Of a stretch of 64,000 nt of DNA, positions 30,980 to 43,243 are shown one piece after another. Location of the stretch: assembly GCA_002104905.1 (NCBI GenBank), contig MCFE01000027.1, positions 124,001 to 188,000 on the forward strand, in the 5' to 3' direction. Under the pieces are notes generated by a model. The model was not told the origin of the DNA, ran no database searches, and saw only the letters and a program-made list of their open reading frames with translations. Position 1 is the stretch's first letter. Every line of letters starts with the position of its first letter. The stretch comes from Basidiobolus meristosporus CBS 931.73. Taxonomy: Eukaryota > Basidiobolomycota > Basidiobolomycetes > Basidiobolales > Basidiobolaceae. The position numbers and the translations under genes were made by a program.

Positions 30980-32371
30980 ATGAATACTCTGACTATCACT
31001 GGTCGCGCCAGCCTTTTCAGGAGCCCGTACGTATACTGCCTTTCTGTCTCCTGAGCGAATGACTAATTCAAGGGTTTGGATTTCTCAGATTTATAAGAGC
31101 CTACTCACAAACCGCTCGACAGGTATGTCAGGTAGCTATTACTTGTGCTGGGAACACTAATGTCTTATTTACGTCCCAATTTTTGAACAGAACTCGGGCT
31201 GGAGCAGTGTTTCCGTGTCCACGTCTCGTCTGAATCTTCCAAGAGCCAATTCCACGCTTGTCCAGCGTACCGCTCTTCCTGCTCTTTTCAGCATCCCGAC
31301 CCTGCGTACACATGGGTTTTCTTCCGGATTTACCAGGTTCAATTCGACCTCTACCAACGTTCCCGTACTTGATAATACCGCGAGCTTCACAAATGCCTCC
31401 GACAGCAGCCCAATTATGACAACCATCAGCGAAAACATTGACACCAGTTCTATTGTTGACGCCGCAATGAAGGTTGGAGACCTTAAAGCCCTAGGCTTGG
31501 TTAATTATACACCAGTTGGCTTTCTTCAAGGCGCCATGGAATTTATCCATGTTAGCACCGGGATTCCCTGGTGGGGGACTATTGCAGCAACCACGATCCT
31601 TATTCGGATCGCCTTGTTCCCCTTTGTGGTCAAACTCCAGAAGAACGCAGCCACCCTTCATAACATCAAGCCCGAAATGGACCGCCTCACCGCTCAGTTG
31701 AACAAAGCCAAGGCGGAAGGGGACTCAGCAGCGATCACTCAGTATGCCCACGAGTTTAAAAACTTGTTCGAAACGCACAAGGCAAATCCCATCAAGATGT
31801 TGGCTCTCCCGCTCATGCAGGCTCCAGTGATGCTCTCATTTTTCTTTGCCTTGAGAGATATGGCTCAGTTGCCTGTTCCGCAGTTCCAAACCGGTGGCAT
31901 AGCCTGGTTCACTGATTTAACCGCTGCTGACCCGTATTACATCTTGCCTGTGCTCTCTGGGCTTGGGTTTTTGACCATTCTGGAAGTAAGTAAGGCTCAA
32001 GCAATCTACATCTTGTTTACAAGGATTAAGACTTTTGCAGCTCGGCAGTGAAGCAGGCACCAATGTAGGCCAGCCCAACAATGCCAAATGGATCTTTAGG
32101 TTTATGTCAGTTGCCATGGTGCCGTTGACTGCTAGTTTCTCCTCTGTAAGTGATTGATTCTTGGCATGGCGAGAGCTCTCACTAACTGCCCTCATCACCA
32201 CAGTCCATCTTTGTCTACTGGGTCACTTCGAATTTCTTCTCAATTGGTCAGGTGCTCGCCTTGAAGAATCCAGCACTTCGGAAGAAATTAGGCATCCCGC
32301 TTCTGATGAAACATCAAGTCAAGGCTGTCAAGTCCGGCAGCCCCAAAAAGTCAAAGCCCAATAGAAGGTAA
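30980..32371 (+). CDS. OXA1: mitochondrial inner membrane insertase OXA1
   Basis: Five exons: 30980-31026, 31089-31122, 31191-31985, 32041-32145, 32204-32371; all GT-AG and in frame, product about 382 aa. The first 70 residues are a presequence rich in Ser, Arg and Thr (MNTLTITGRASLFRSP). The YidC/Oxa1 core starts at about residue 145: FIHVSTGIPWWGTIAATTI (TM), ALFPFVVKLQKNAA, the cytosolic-type loop MDRLTAQLNKAKAEGD, ANPIKMLALPLMQAPVMLSF (TM), GGIAWFTDLTAADPYYILP, then TM segments SVAMVPLTASFSS and SIFVYWVTSNFFS. The tail is basic (KSGSPKKSKPNRR), as in Oxa1 proteins that bind the mitoribosome. It inserts mitochondrially and nuclear-encoded subunits into the inner membrane. Confidence 0.95.
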
Positions 32372-32386
32372 CCGACTCACTTTATT

Positions 32387-32412
32387 GCATAGATATATAT
32401 ATATATACATGA
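32387..32412. repeat. TA microsatellite
   Basis: ATATATATATATATA tract in the 85-bp gap between the convergent OXA1 and LKR/SDH genes. Confidence 0.7.
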
Positions 32413-32458
32413 TTATATATAGAATCAAATTAATAAATCAACGGCACGTTAGAAGGGA

Positions 32459-35400
32459 TCACCAATAGTTGTTTCCGGCCCATGAGAGCTGCTCTTTGAT
32501 GCTTCTCGCACCTTTGTTGACTTCCTCAATCACTTCGATTCCCTCAGTATTCAAACTGTCCAACACTGGCTTATAGATCTCCGAAATAGTAGGCGAGAGT
32601 ACTCCGCGAGTACTTACCTTGCCTAGAATGGTGTTAGCATATATACAACTGGTACAATTGTGGGAACATACCCTTCAGCAATAAATCGGCGGCAATTGCA
32701 GCAGGGAGAGCAACGGTTTTAGCCATGCCAGAATATCCACCAACCGTTCCATATGTTATAAGAGTCGATTTGTGAATTTCCTAAGCAAAATTTAACGTTA
32801 TGAGTACACATAGATAACACCAACTAGTTGCCTTTATCCCAGGGATACCTTGCTGCCATCTGATCGTTCTACACCAAATTCGTGATGGAGCGCCACCATA
32901 TCACGTTCGTGAGCTCCATATTGTAACTGATTTGAGAGTATAGTGCAGAAGCCATCAAGAACGGTGGGAGCTCTAATCTTGGGCAACGCTGTCGAATTGG
33001 CCTCTTTCGTCATTTGGAGCCTATTGTTCAAGGCTGCTTAGTTACTTTGCTTGGAGAAAGATGTTGAAGATTCTACCAACCATGACAGACCGCTTAGAAC
33101 TCTCCCAACCATTGGGTGGTTTTGAGGTAGTTCTAATTTCTGCGAGATCTTACTCAAGCGCGAATTATGGTCGCCGCTATTATTTCCTAATACCGAATCC
33201 AGGAAAGCAACCTGATGAATGAGAAATGCTCGATTAAATAGCTCTTTCACACCACACACGGGACTTTATAGACGTACCCAACTATCGAACTCCTGAGGAT
33301 TCGCCTTTTGTGAAAGCATTCCAAGTTTTCCGAATGCGTACATCAAGTCGGAGTAGCCCTGATTTTATTGAGCATCGGATTAGAAAGGCAAAGACAGTGC
33401 TGGCCTCATGAATTACCTTGAATCTAAGTGTTCCACGGAACATAGTATCCAATTCTTCCACTGGCCCCAAGCCGTAAGTGTCCACATATTGTAGAGAGTC
33501 ACGGTTGGCCAACCCTTCGAATGCGAAGCCAGGGAAGATTGGCACCGATGGGAAATAGCTGGCTAGAAGTTTGCTCCCTGGAATAGTATGTAACTTGAGA
33601 AAAAATCAGTCGCTGACGAAAGTTCAATGTACATAGTAAATGCTGCAGTACCTTGCCATTCATCTTGAATTGGGCATCGTTTAAACCAGCAGTTAGCACA
33701 CCACGAGGCGACCAGCTGAACTTATATCCTAAAGGATTGTCCGAGCATTCGGGTGCGGGCAATCCACCGCACCAGGAAATGAAGGATGTGACCTAGATTA
33801 AATTGTATTAAACCATTGAATACCCATATTCTGCCGATGTTGAAATACATACCCTGCCGCCCTTCTCTTTAACTTCATCAATAATCTTCATGGCCGTCAA
33901 ATGATCGATTCCTGGGTCAAGACCAATTTCGTTGATGATGCTAACTCCAGCCTGCTTCGCTCTGGCATAGGTAAAGGTCAATCTTAGAGTATTTCACAAT
34001 CTCGTTTTCTGGATAGTTACTGTTGATCAAGTGCCTTCATTGCTGGAGATATGTAACTGGCAGTCACCATGTTCTTTCTCTGCGCTATACATGCTTGGGC
34101 AACTGCAGGATGAAAAGGTGCAGGAACAAAGCTTATAAAACTATTAATATAACGCACAAACAATTCCAATGCGTATAGATATACCTGACTACGACATCCG
34201 AATCATTGACCAAGCCTGCAAGCTTCTCTGGGTCCTGAACCTGAAGATCCTTTACTCTGGTGTTCTCGCGGCCTTTAGCCAAAGCAGTGGCCTCCGATAG
34301 CTGGTTACTAGCTAAGCTTTATATGAGCCACGCATCCAAACTTCAATCATGGCAAACGTTTACCCACCTATGGTCACCTCGGTACTCTTATCCCGGAGGA
34401 AGTAATCTATCAATGGGGCAGATACAAACCCTGATCCAAGTAGCAAAACCCTTCTTTTTTCGTTTGACTTGACTACAATACCAGAGCTGCGAAAACGCTT
34501 AGTGACTGAAACCAATTCTTCATCTTCCACGTAAATCACTTACCCAGAAGTGAGTTTCTTCTGCAAGTGCTTGTGCTTTGGAGTCAACTCCCCATTTTCA
34601 GCAATCGTAGCTCTTTCTAGAACTGGATGATCAAATTTCCCCATGACCTAGCACATCAGATATGTTAGATCGGTCCAGGCACAGGGTGGTCATCAACCTT
34701 ACCAATTCTTTGGCGAATGGATAGAACGCTCCACTGAAATGCTGGCTACTCTCTGCAGGAATCTCTGTGGGTAGATTGTCAATGGACATGATCTGTGTGC
34801 CGGTATGCTCAATACTTGTGAGTGACGATTAGTCTCGGATAAAACGGAGCGGTCTAGAATGGACTTACTCCTGATGCTCGTTACTGTTGATTGCATCATA
34901 ATAAAAGAATGGCTCATCAATGGTGGTTGTCTTGGTTGTGAACTCCAAGCTTCCCTACATGGTCGTTAGTATAGATCTAGAGTCTTGTTTACTATCATTG
35001 CATACACCAACCTCAATGTCACAACTGATGTCAGCAATCGACACGAGGCGATACTTGTTTGCATCGTCAGCTTGAATCTCGGCAAGTTGCTGGTTGGTCA
35101 GAAGACGAGGGTACTCATTCGACCAGAATAGACCGTTCACTAGAGCTGTGGTGTAGGGTGCGACACTTTTGTGGAAGTTCGAAGTATAATTTTCTGGATT
35201 CTTGAAATAATCATCACGCTCCACAGGGCCACCATCCTTTTTCTGGATGTAGTCGGCAAATGTCACTTCGCATGCGTAGATTTTCTTATTGTCGAAATCT
35301 GGAACGAACTCGGTTTGAGTGAAAGTTGTTGGAATGCACGGCGCTCAATCTGGGGTACCTTTGGATTTGATCAGCTTTTCCAGCTCACTTGCTTTGACGT

Positions 35401-36408
35401 ATTCATGTGGAAGACTGGCGAAAACATCTTGGGCTCCCTGTATGGGTGAGTTGATAGATTAAACTAGGCCAATAGAAATAAACAAAAGGTTCACCCTGTA
35501 CCTTTGACACGCTGCCGCTTCCAGTGAACGTAAACACGACCGGCCCGAACTCTCTTGGTAGTCCTTCCTCGGCTATAATCTTGCCGACTTTTTGAATGGT
35601 AGACTTCGCATCAGCGAGTGACTGGTAATTATGGGCCATTCCAACATACTAGAAGCGACGTGGTGGTTAGCACATGAGCAAAACACAACCTTTACCAATT
35701 CACGGGGTATTTACCAGAAAAGGCGTATTGTAGCCAAAACCTAGCAGGCGTTGTCCAACTCCATGCAAACAGTTGATCATTCCCGCATAGCCAGCATGAG
35801 TGCCGAAGAGAACCAGGCGAGCACCAGCATCGTTTGTTATCAATTCATAGTCGATCAGGCGAATTTTCTTTCCCAAAGAATTAGTCACTTCTTCGCCCGG
35901 ATAACGTCACACCAAAACACCCTTTACCTTATCAAGAACGTTCTGTAACATGGGCATATTGTATGGTTGCCCTTTATGTGTATGTGAGAAATAGACGTAA
36001 GTCTTCCCAGCGATCAGTTTGCTCTGTGGAACTTCTTTGATGCCCAAGATAACATCGGCCTCAGAAAGGTCGTCTTTCAGGATAGCACCGGCCTATTCAA
36101 CAGGGACTATTAGGTTAATGAATACTATGAGTTGGGGTTCAGTTTGAGCCAACCTTCTCATATCTAGCGTTTGTGAACACTCGATTATTCGAGCGTTGAA
36201 CCAGCACTTTGGCCCCCGTCTCTTTGATTAGCGACTCCACGTGCTGCGGCGTCAGCGCCACTCTACGTTCCCATCTATTCTTGTCCTCACTGCGAATCCC
36301 CAGGGTCTTTAAGCGAGAACTGGCTGTGCTTAGAAAACGACGTTGCCCCAGCAAACGAAATCCGTGCAGTTGTGAGAACATGTAGGTAGCCAACAGAGTA
36401 AAATGCAA
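32459..36408 (-). CDS. AASS: bifunctional lysine-ketoglutarate reductase / saccharopine dehydrogenase
   Basis: Many short exons; the first five are 36154-36408, 35928-36092, 35715-35867, 35502-35648 and 35359-35437, all GT-AG and phase-consistent; the stop is at 32459. N-terminus [15 protein letters not shown] with FLSTASSR is a likely mitochondrial presequence (an in-frame Met at 36381 may be the start). LKR half: [79 protein letters not shown] half, from about 34600 down: [39 protein letters not shown], and near the end [14 protein letters not shown], then [21 protein letters not shown] condenses lysine with 2-oxoglutarate to saccharopine; SDH cleaves it to glutamate and aminoadipate semialdehyde. 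Both halves lie on one strand without a gap that could hold a promoter, so I call one gene. Yeast has separate LYS1 and LYS9; fusion is typical of animals and plants. Confidence 0.88.
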
Positions 36409-37092
36409 AAACTATTGATACCAATAGTCTGACCTATCAATCAACTTCCCTACGCAGCGAGGAGGTTTTATACTCTGAGTCAATGCTAACAAGTACGTGG
36501 TTCTCACCAAAAATCGGTAAGGCAGGAATCCATGACCGTGGGAATGAAAGTCACTTGATGACGCTCCAATCATGCAGTCACTCAGTAGCAGTCCAACATG
36601 AGAACGATCATTCTGAAAGCGTGAGATTTCCCTGATGACTTCTGCAAATAGGATGGCCTCAGTGTGCTTTTGATGGAATGAGCCATGATACAGTAAGTGA
36701 CACATCCGTATGTCATATTCGTTGGTTCTTGCTGCCAGGATTCCTTTGTAACATACACACTGCTTAATTGATGTTTCCCATTTCCCTAGCCAACCCCTTT
36801 TGTGCTTCCTGGTGCAACCAAGACCGTGAGAGCTCAGGAGTCGCTTCTTATTAATGTCTGCTTTCATCACCAATGGGCGCACTCGTTTAACCAATGGATG
36901 CAGACGGTTCCAATTAAACCAACCTTCACCGAAACAGCATTAGAGATTTATTTGTGTATGTTCTGGGTAATGTCGGTGAACAAGTCTATTATGACAAGGA
37001 AGTGTTTCATGTGTGTATACGTGCATACACACCAGCACAAATATATATATGTGTGTGTACATATGTATGTTTGTATTGTGAAGAACGGCCCA
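36409..37092. other. intergenic upstream of LKR/SDH with microsatellite
   Basis: Holds a minus-strand frame of 160 codons (36412-36894) without recognisable domains, ending 4 bp before the LKR/SDH start, and a TG/TA-type microsatellite at about 37012-37075. The frame could be chance or part of a leader; I do not call it. Confidence 0.4.
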
Positions 37093-38465
37093 TTACTTTG
37101 TTAAGTGGTAAAGATCACCAAGGCTAGAAGCAAGGAAATCAGGTCGTATTTCAGAAGTGGAAGCCTCCGATTCACTCGTAACACCTATTTGAGATAACCT
37201 GATCAGCTCATGATGGGATCATTCATGAGAAAAGCAATATTTACCAGTAAGGACAAGAAGGGTACTCAAGCCTCCGTTGATCCCAAACAGAATGTCAGTG
37301 TTCAACCTGAGATGCAGCATCTGATTAGACGGGCGCTTCGAAAGCCATTGCAAATAATAGTTACCGATCTCCAACCATACAGGTTTTCTCTTTCTCCAAA
37401 TGATACTTGAGCATAATGCAGTCAAGCATAGTTTGTTGCGGCTTGCCCATATAGATGGGCTCCCGGCCTAGGGCGGTGATAATAGGTGATATAAGGGCGC
37501 CAGCACCTGGAGTTAACAAACAGTCAACACGACGTCTCGCGAGCTGGCCACATACAGCACAACATACCAGGATAGACCGTTCCGCCAATTGGATAGGTAG
37601 CATCCTCGTTCGTGGCAATAAACACGCATTCAGGGTTGTGGTAAAGATAAGTAAATGCTCTAGCGTATTTTCTGTAGGTCAACTCTACATCGAATCCCAT
37701 CACCACAGCACCAATCTGAGTTTAAAAGCCACCGATGAGTCACCAGATCTAGGAAATTCAAGGAAATCTGGGTGAAATACCTCAGGATTCGGTTTGATCG
37801 TGTGCAAGATATCGAAATTGATTGGATCATTGTCTTCCTGAAAGATATGAATCACTATTATTAGTGTGCAGAAAGGTGGTCACGTTTCCATTTCACTAAC
37901 ATCGATTCCTCGAACTGGGATGCCCTCAGCCTCCAGCTCCGTTCTCAACCCCCCCTCACCAAAAGCGTAGACCTTCTTATCCGCGGGGAGCTTGAGGATA
38001 TTTTTTATGTAGTAGGCCGAGGCATAAGCTGAGCTAAAGATCTCGTCCTGTAACCAATGTGCGCTTTGTTAGCGCCTATTTTCTGTCGAGAAAAAGGAGT
38101 ATTGGTTACCCTGGTAGCAGTAAGCCCTAGAGACTTGAACTTTGCAGCATACTCATCCCGGGATTTCGTGCTGTTGTTTGTAACAAAGAATAGACGTTTG
38201 CCTAACCTAGGCTTAATGTACTGGATGGAATACTGAATGACAAACACCACATTTCGTACCTCTTGAGCGAAGAAGGTCAAGCGTCTCACGGATGCCCTCC
38301 AAAGCATGTTTCCCTTGCCATAGCACACCTATTCAGAAGACAATAAGCATCCATGCCGTATGGACATGATAAACAGTGATGAAACATACCATCACAATCG
38401 AAAAGGAAAGTATCGTAACGGTCAATGAAGGCTTGAGCCTCCTGAGCAGTGGTAATTTTGAGCAT
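37093..38465 (-). CDS. PHO13: PHO13-type HAD phosphatase (4-nitrophenylphosphatase/phosphoglycolate phosphatase)
   Basis: Multi-exon gene, start MLKITTAQEAQAF at 38465 chosen because it matches the family's length; an in-frame ATG at 38561 would add 32 residues. HAD motif I is FLFDCDG, followed after an intron by GKHALEGI; motif II is FVTNNSTKSRDEY; the cap contains VMGFDVELTYRKYARAF and FIATNEDATYP; motif III/IV is MGKPQQTMLDC and CMVGDRLNTDILFG. The last exon (from about 37182) encodes GVTSESEASTSE and ends LGDLYHLTK. Enzymes of this type remove phosphate from 2-phosphoglycolate and related toxic side products of glycolysis. The soluble protein is expected in the cytosol. Confidence 0.9.
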
Positions 38466-39009
38466 TGTTGGCAGATCACTTGATAAGCGCTTAGCAATAT
38501 TTATATAGATTTTAAGGTTGACCCATCGTATTTCCAAGGAATGTGGATCGCTGAGCTCCATTGGAATGAAAAGAAAACGCTCTGGATCTCAGGCCCTTAT
38601 CAGTAACTGCCTTATTTATCCGCATTTCCACCCAAATCATACATCGAGGAATAGTTCATCAAGTTGCTAAAACCAGCCCCAACCGACCCGCCATACCACC
38701 ACTCTACAATCTGGAGCTATCTTACCATAGTTGGAAACCAAGTCCAGGCAGTCATTAACCACCGGTAAACAGCACCAAACCAGATGAATTTCAAAATTTT
38801 TATTCGGCAAATACATCAGCTAATACATTTTCTATACAACATGCCTTGTTTATCTAAAACATCTCGTTTCGGCGTACGTGGTTTTTACATCGGTGATCAT
38901 GCGTGGGGAATACTCCACGAGTCTGGCAAGAACAATCCAGTGCTTATTGTCGTGGCTATATGCGGTGGGTTATTGGTGTGTGGAGAGTGGAGGGTAGCAT
39001 GCGGTTGAT
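38466..39009. other. intergenic, convergent side of small orphan gene
   Basis: Contains the 5' region of the PHO13 gene and the 3' flank of the orphan at 39010. Frames on the plus strand (38784-39008) are not convincing. Confidence 0.4.
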
Positions 39010-39339
39010 TCAGTTCTCGCTGATCAAATCATCCCAAAGGTCCTCAATGGGTGCCTCGGAGTGGTCAATCATAGGATTAACGGGGGCGAGTGGGTCAAGT
39101 GTATACATGGCCTGGTTGTTCCAGTCAACGTCATCCGCGTTAAGAACCCCTTTCATATATTCATTCTCAGCACGCTCGAAGACAACACGTTCATGGTCTT
39201 CCAAGGGGACGGTAAAAAGATTGGTAAGGTTACGTGAGCGAACAGTAGCCATGGGAGCCGTGCGCATGGCAACACGCTTGAGACTAACTAAGCCGGAAGC
39301 TTTGGCAAGGGTGGTGAAGGCAGCAATACGGGCAGACAT
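39010..39339 (-). CDS. small protein with mitochondrial-type N-terminus, unknown
   Basis: Single exon, 109 aa. The first 40 residues are rich in Ala, Arg, Ser and Thr and lack acids (MSARIAAFTTLAKASGLVS, LKRVAMRTAPMATVRSRN), a good mitochondrial presequence. The mature part is acidic (DHERVVFERAENEYMKGVL, then DDVDWNNQAMYTLDPL) and ends in IEDLWDDLISEN. I do not recognise the family. A role in mitochondria is inferred only from the N-terminus. ATG context and a clean frame support it as a gene. Confidence 0.6.
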   Translation of the reverse strand: MSARIAAFTTLAKASGLVSLKRVAMRTAPMATVRSRNLTNLFTVPLEDHERVVFERAENEYMKGVLNADDVDWNNQAMYTLDPLAPVNPMIDHSEAPIEDLWDDLISEN

Positions 39340-41032
39340 TGTGTTCGAGGTTCAACTGAATATGAGTTGTATCTATGGAGACCGTCACTCTTTTATATTT
39401 GTCAAGCAAGACTTCATCAGACTACCCCAGCCAATCGGGATTTCGCGAGTTGGAAAAATACAGAGACTAGCGATAAACCTTCAGCAGTCATGTGGGTAAG
39501 GAGTTGATCCAGAATACCGCTGACCTAGCAAACCTGACTCTATGCATCCACAATGGAGTCGACTCAAAGGCCAAGATCGAGTCCATGTTAATCTGGGTCT
39601 CCGAAAAATATTCGCTCAGGTGAGCTGAATTCGGAAAGTTCCGTAATGATAAGGATAAGGACATGTGAGGAGGCTACAGATAACATGCTAGATCTAGATC
39701 CATACTACATGGATATCACAGACATCGCTTTGTAACCATACTAGAACTTAATTGGCCACAGCTGAAAGTGATCAAAGGCAAATCATCGATTGATCGAATT
39801 ACGTCATCGTTAATTGGTATCATAGAACAATCTCCCACATTCGAGAGGTAAGAATCAGTGACATATGGCTGAGTGATATTCAGATAAGGAGCTACCATGT
39901 TCGGTGACACCTGATGCCTGTTTTGTGACAACATATGGTAGCAGTCATCAGAGAAAAGACCCTCAATCTGGGAAAAAAATATACCCTGCTGTACCCCGGA
40001 ACATTCCGATAGCGCGATAATGTGCGAGTACAATCGTTTATGTTATGTTAAGTTGCTCAATAATTTGCTATGGGAAGGGTATTTGACCACGAACATCAGG
40101 AGGTCCCTTTCAGCAGAACTGGTTTCTCTTGCATAAGCAATTTAGAATATTGCTTTTCTGGAGTTCGCTTTGCATGGGTTTGTTCCAAAGGCCCACAGGT
40201 AGGGAGAGAATATTTGCAACTCCATATTTAGAAGAATCAAGCCAACTGTCGCTGTTAGATTAGATTGTGCTCTATGAGTTTGGTGATGGACTGATTTGAG
40301 ATGGGCAAATATCCTTTCTGCAGTCTGAAGAAAATCTGACCTGGTGAAGGGCAGAGAATTTCCGATTTTCTTCAAAGAATATTCACCCAACCTCACACTT
40401 ACCAACAATACTCGGTAAGCATACGAGGATTGCTTATGGTATCTGCCCCATGAATCTCTTTATCTCGTGGCATTTCGCGCGGCGGGTCTTTCCTATTTCG
40501 AAGCTTTGGCTAAACTTTATGATGGTTAGACGACCGCACTATCAGATTGAAAGCATGGCTGGCGCTTGTTGGCTTATACAGCGTTGAATAGAGTCGAACC
40601 ATCAATTTTCATGTTGAATGGCGACAAGAAGCCACTAGTACAGCAATAGAGGTAACATGTAATACACGATGGATGGGTTACATCATTAGGCAAATCTATG
40701 ACATTAGCCATGTTGTATAAACTAAGCACCGCCGGTGCGGGCCTGTTGTACCACATGGTGCCTACTGGGAGCTGGGAATAATACCAAATAGTTTTGAGAG
40801 TGATATGGTCAAGTGATTATTCCATCATCAATTTCAATGGGGCGCTAAGATAGCCAAAAACATCTCTTTATAGAAAGGTGGGTTTTGCGTCCATCAGTGG
40901 CCGAATAATCTAAAGTCGTCTGTTCTCGCTAAAATCAATTTGGTGAGGAGAGCAGAGAGATAGCTATAATACAATATTTAAGGTAGGAAGGGCGAGTAGG
41001 AAGACGGGCTATTTATGAGCAAAATTTCGGCG
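39340..41032. other. no confident gene; three short minus-strand frames
   Basis: Minus-strand frames at 40574-40756 (with VLSLYNMANVIDLPNDVTHP), 40142-40408 (with ERIFAHLKSVHHQTHRAQ) and 39716-40033 lie in the order expected for exons of one gene, but I find no domain and no consistent splice sites linking them. It may be a fast-evolving or decaying gene. Confidence 0.3.
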
Positions 41033-42529
41033 TTACTCTGTCCGAATAACCAGCTGCTGTTCCTGGAGGATTTTCTTGATGGCTCTGGCCTTGGCGTGGG
41101 TTTCCTGCTTTCTATATTCAATCGAACTAAGGGGAGTTTAGTGGATGGCCACCAATCGACTTTCTAGCGCAATGATAAGCAAACTTACGTGTACCAAATC
41201 CCTATAGAGAAACCTGGTTAGTAAGATGATTGGTCAGTGTTGATGCCAACTATATGATAACTTACCACCCACTAAGGTCAATGCAATCCCAATCGCGTTC
41301 ATGGCAGATATCTCCAAATTGAATATCAGGAAGGCAAAAGCAATGGAGAGCACCTGTTTGACGTTGCCTTTAGTGATAAATGGGTTAATGGTCGAAGGGA
41401 CGACAAGATTGGATACAAGGTGGTAACACCAACCGGCGACTGTCATGGTTAAAGCGGATGTTTTCTTGTTTGCCGTGAAGCTGACCACATTTAGAAAGAA
41501 CGCCAGTACTCCATTGAACAGAAGCGCCAATCCCAAAGGCCAGGTCATCGATGTTTGGACAAACAGGGAGACATACTGCAGCTCTCCGGTCATGTAGGCA
41601 TACATCAGTGTTTGGACGAATGCTAAGGGGGACATGCGGTACAACAGGTCCAAAGGGTGAATCTTCAGGCCACTTGTTTGTACCTTGTTGGTGACCACTG
41701 TCTTGAACGCAGCAAGAACCGTCCCTAGAATGGTGAGAAAGAATCCTACGTGGGAAGAATGCCTAGGGTCAGGAAAATTCTCATTGTGTAGTAGTGGTTG
41801 AATGGAACCTACCCATGGGGGTAAAGTAGTAATCGCCAAAGGTAGCAAATGCTACTCCGAACACAACCTATCAAAGCTCGTGAGTACAGGACACGAGTGG
41901 AATTAGAATAACAAACACCTCCACTAACAGGCAGAAGGGAAATGTAGACGGCCAAAGGAAATGAGGTTTTCAGAAACACCACTGAGAGGACAATCGTAAA
42001 CACTGGGGTCATTGCTCGTACCACTTGGTGGAACTAATTGAAAACAAAGTTCATTGAGTTTCACAAAAATCATAAGATTGACCAAATCAAGGAGTGTACC
42101 GGAACGGTTACTAGGTGGCTGGTGAAGGAGATTCTGAGTGTAAGTAAGTTTGTTCCCAAGAGCCCTCATTTGTGCTACTTACAGCGAGACATTGCTGATG
42201 GCAATGTTCAAAGTGTACAGCACCGAAAAGGCAAGCATGACTGTGTTTTCTCGCTCGCCAAGCTTACGTGGTTTGAAGATTCCAAGCAGATAGAAGATGT
42301 AGGAACCGATGGCACCGCATAGGGTATGAAGACCAGTCAAGGTCCAAGGGAATTTGAAGGAGAAAAATTGCATAAGTGCTTTACTGTGCAAGGTCAAGGT
42401 GAGGTTAAAGAAGAAGTATAGGATTAGCCAGACGGCGGAGGAGTTCAAGATATCCGTGAGGGATATGGCTCGAGTTGCTCGGCAAATACGCCGGTACACG
42501 GGCAAGGATTCGCTTGGAGGTGAGCCCAT
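41033..42529 (-). CDS. triose-phosphate-transporter-family (SLC35-type) nucleotide-sugar transporter
   Basis: Start MGSPPSESLPVYRR at 42529, stop at 41033. Exon 1 is 42183-42529, exon 2 is 42100-42133 (34 nt), exon 3 starts at 42033; further exons include one covering about 41280-41750. TM-rich: WLILYFFFNLTLTLHSKAL, FPWTLTGLHTLCGAIGSYI, FSVLYTLNIAISNVSL, then VPFHQVVRAMTPVFTIVLS, the family hallmark, SFPLAVYISLLPVSGG, GFFLTILGTVLAAFKTVV, then LALLFNGVLAFFLNVVSF, KTSALTMTVAG, FLIFNLEISAMNAIGIAL. The tail (HAKARAIKKILQEQQ) is cytosolic. It resembles fungal TPT-domain (DUF250) proteins of the Golgi or ER that exchange sugar nucleotides; the substrate cannot be read. It diverges from GMF. Confidence 0.85.
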
Positions 42530-43243
42530 TGGGAGATTCTATGCCTTACACGGTGCTACGTAACGACAGAGGGTGCAAGGAGCAAAACAAGATGGCCAAA
42601 ATCCAGAGTCAAGGCGCTAGGGCAGTAGAGAGGATGGTTTTCAAGATATCAAAAGTATCCAGCAGTGCCCAGAGCTCACTAAAAAGGAGAGTAAATATAT
42701 TGGGGCACCAGAGCTGCAGCTCGTAATAATATTAGGAGAATAGTTGGATGTTCGTATAGTTGTATGAATAGGGATACACACAGCTTGGGAGCAGAAAAGT
42801 TCGAGGAGAATCCAATAGTATGCAGCGGATATATATACAAATAAAGAGGGGGCCATATCAGGACAGCGGAGCTATTTGTAGAAAGTAATGAAGGACACAG
42901 CTTTAAGGGGTGTCATGTACGGTTTAGGAGGCATATGAGTGTTAATTTCAATGAATGAAACCGGCCATATTATGGCATATTTATTCAGCCAGATGGGAGA
43001 GAAACTAGTTAATGTGGAGTAGCAACTGACAAACATTCTAAATATAAGATTAGAGTTCACGATGCAGGTCGAATCAAGATTTTCCCAGCTAAATCTAGGT
43101 AAATTTGTGCATAACCAATGCAGTAACTTAATTACTAATTCGTGCCAAGATTGTTTTGCTGGCCTGACGTCTGCACTTGAGGATTTCGATATTACCAGTA
43201 AAAGCACGAACAAAGGAGCATCCTTCTTTGTTTAATAACCATC
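42530..43243. other. intergenic between divergent transporter and GMF genes
   Basis: About 700 bp that must hold both promoters. Frames here (42641-42856, 42872-43213 minus) show no domain. No clear motif noted. Confidence 0.4.

Noticed and set aside
36412-36894. 160-codon minus-strand frame upstream of LKR/SDH
   Set aside because: No domain, ends 4 bp before the next start, and lies where a promoter and leader are needed. Kept only as a note.
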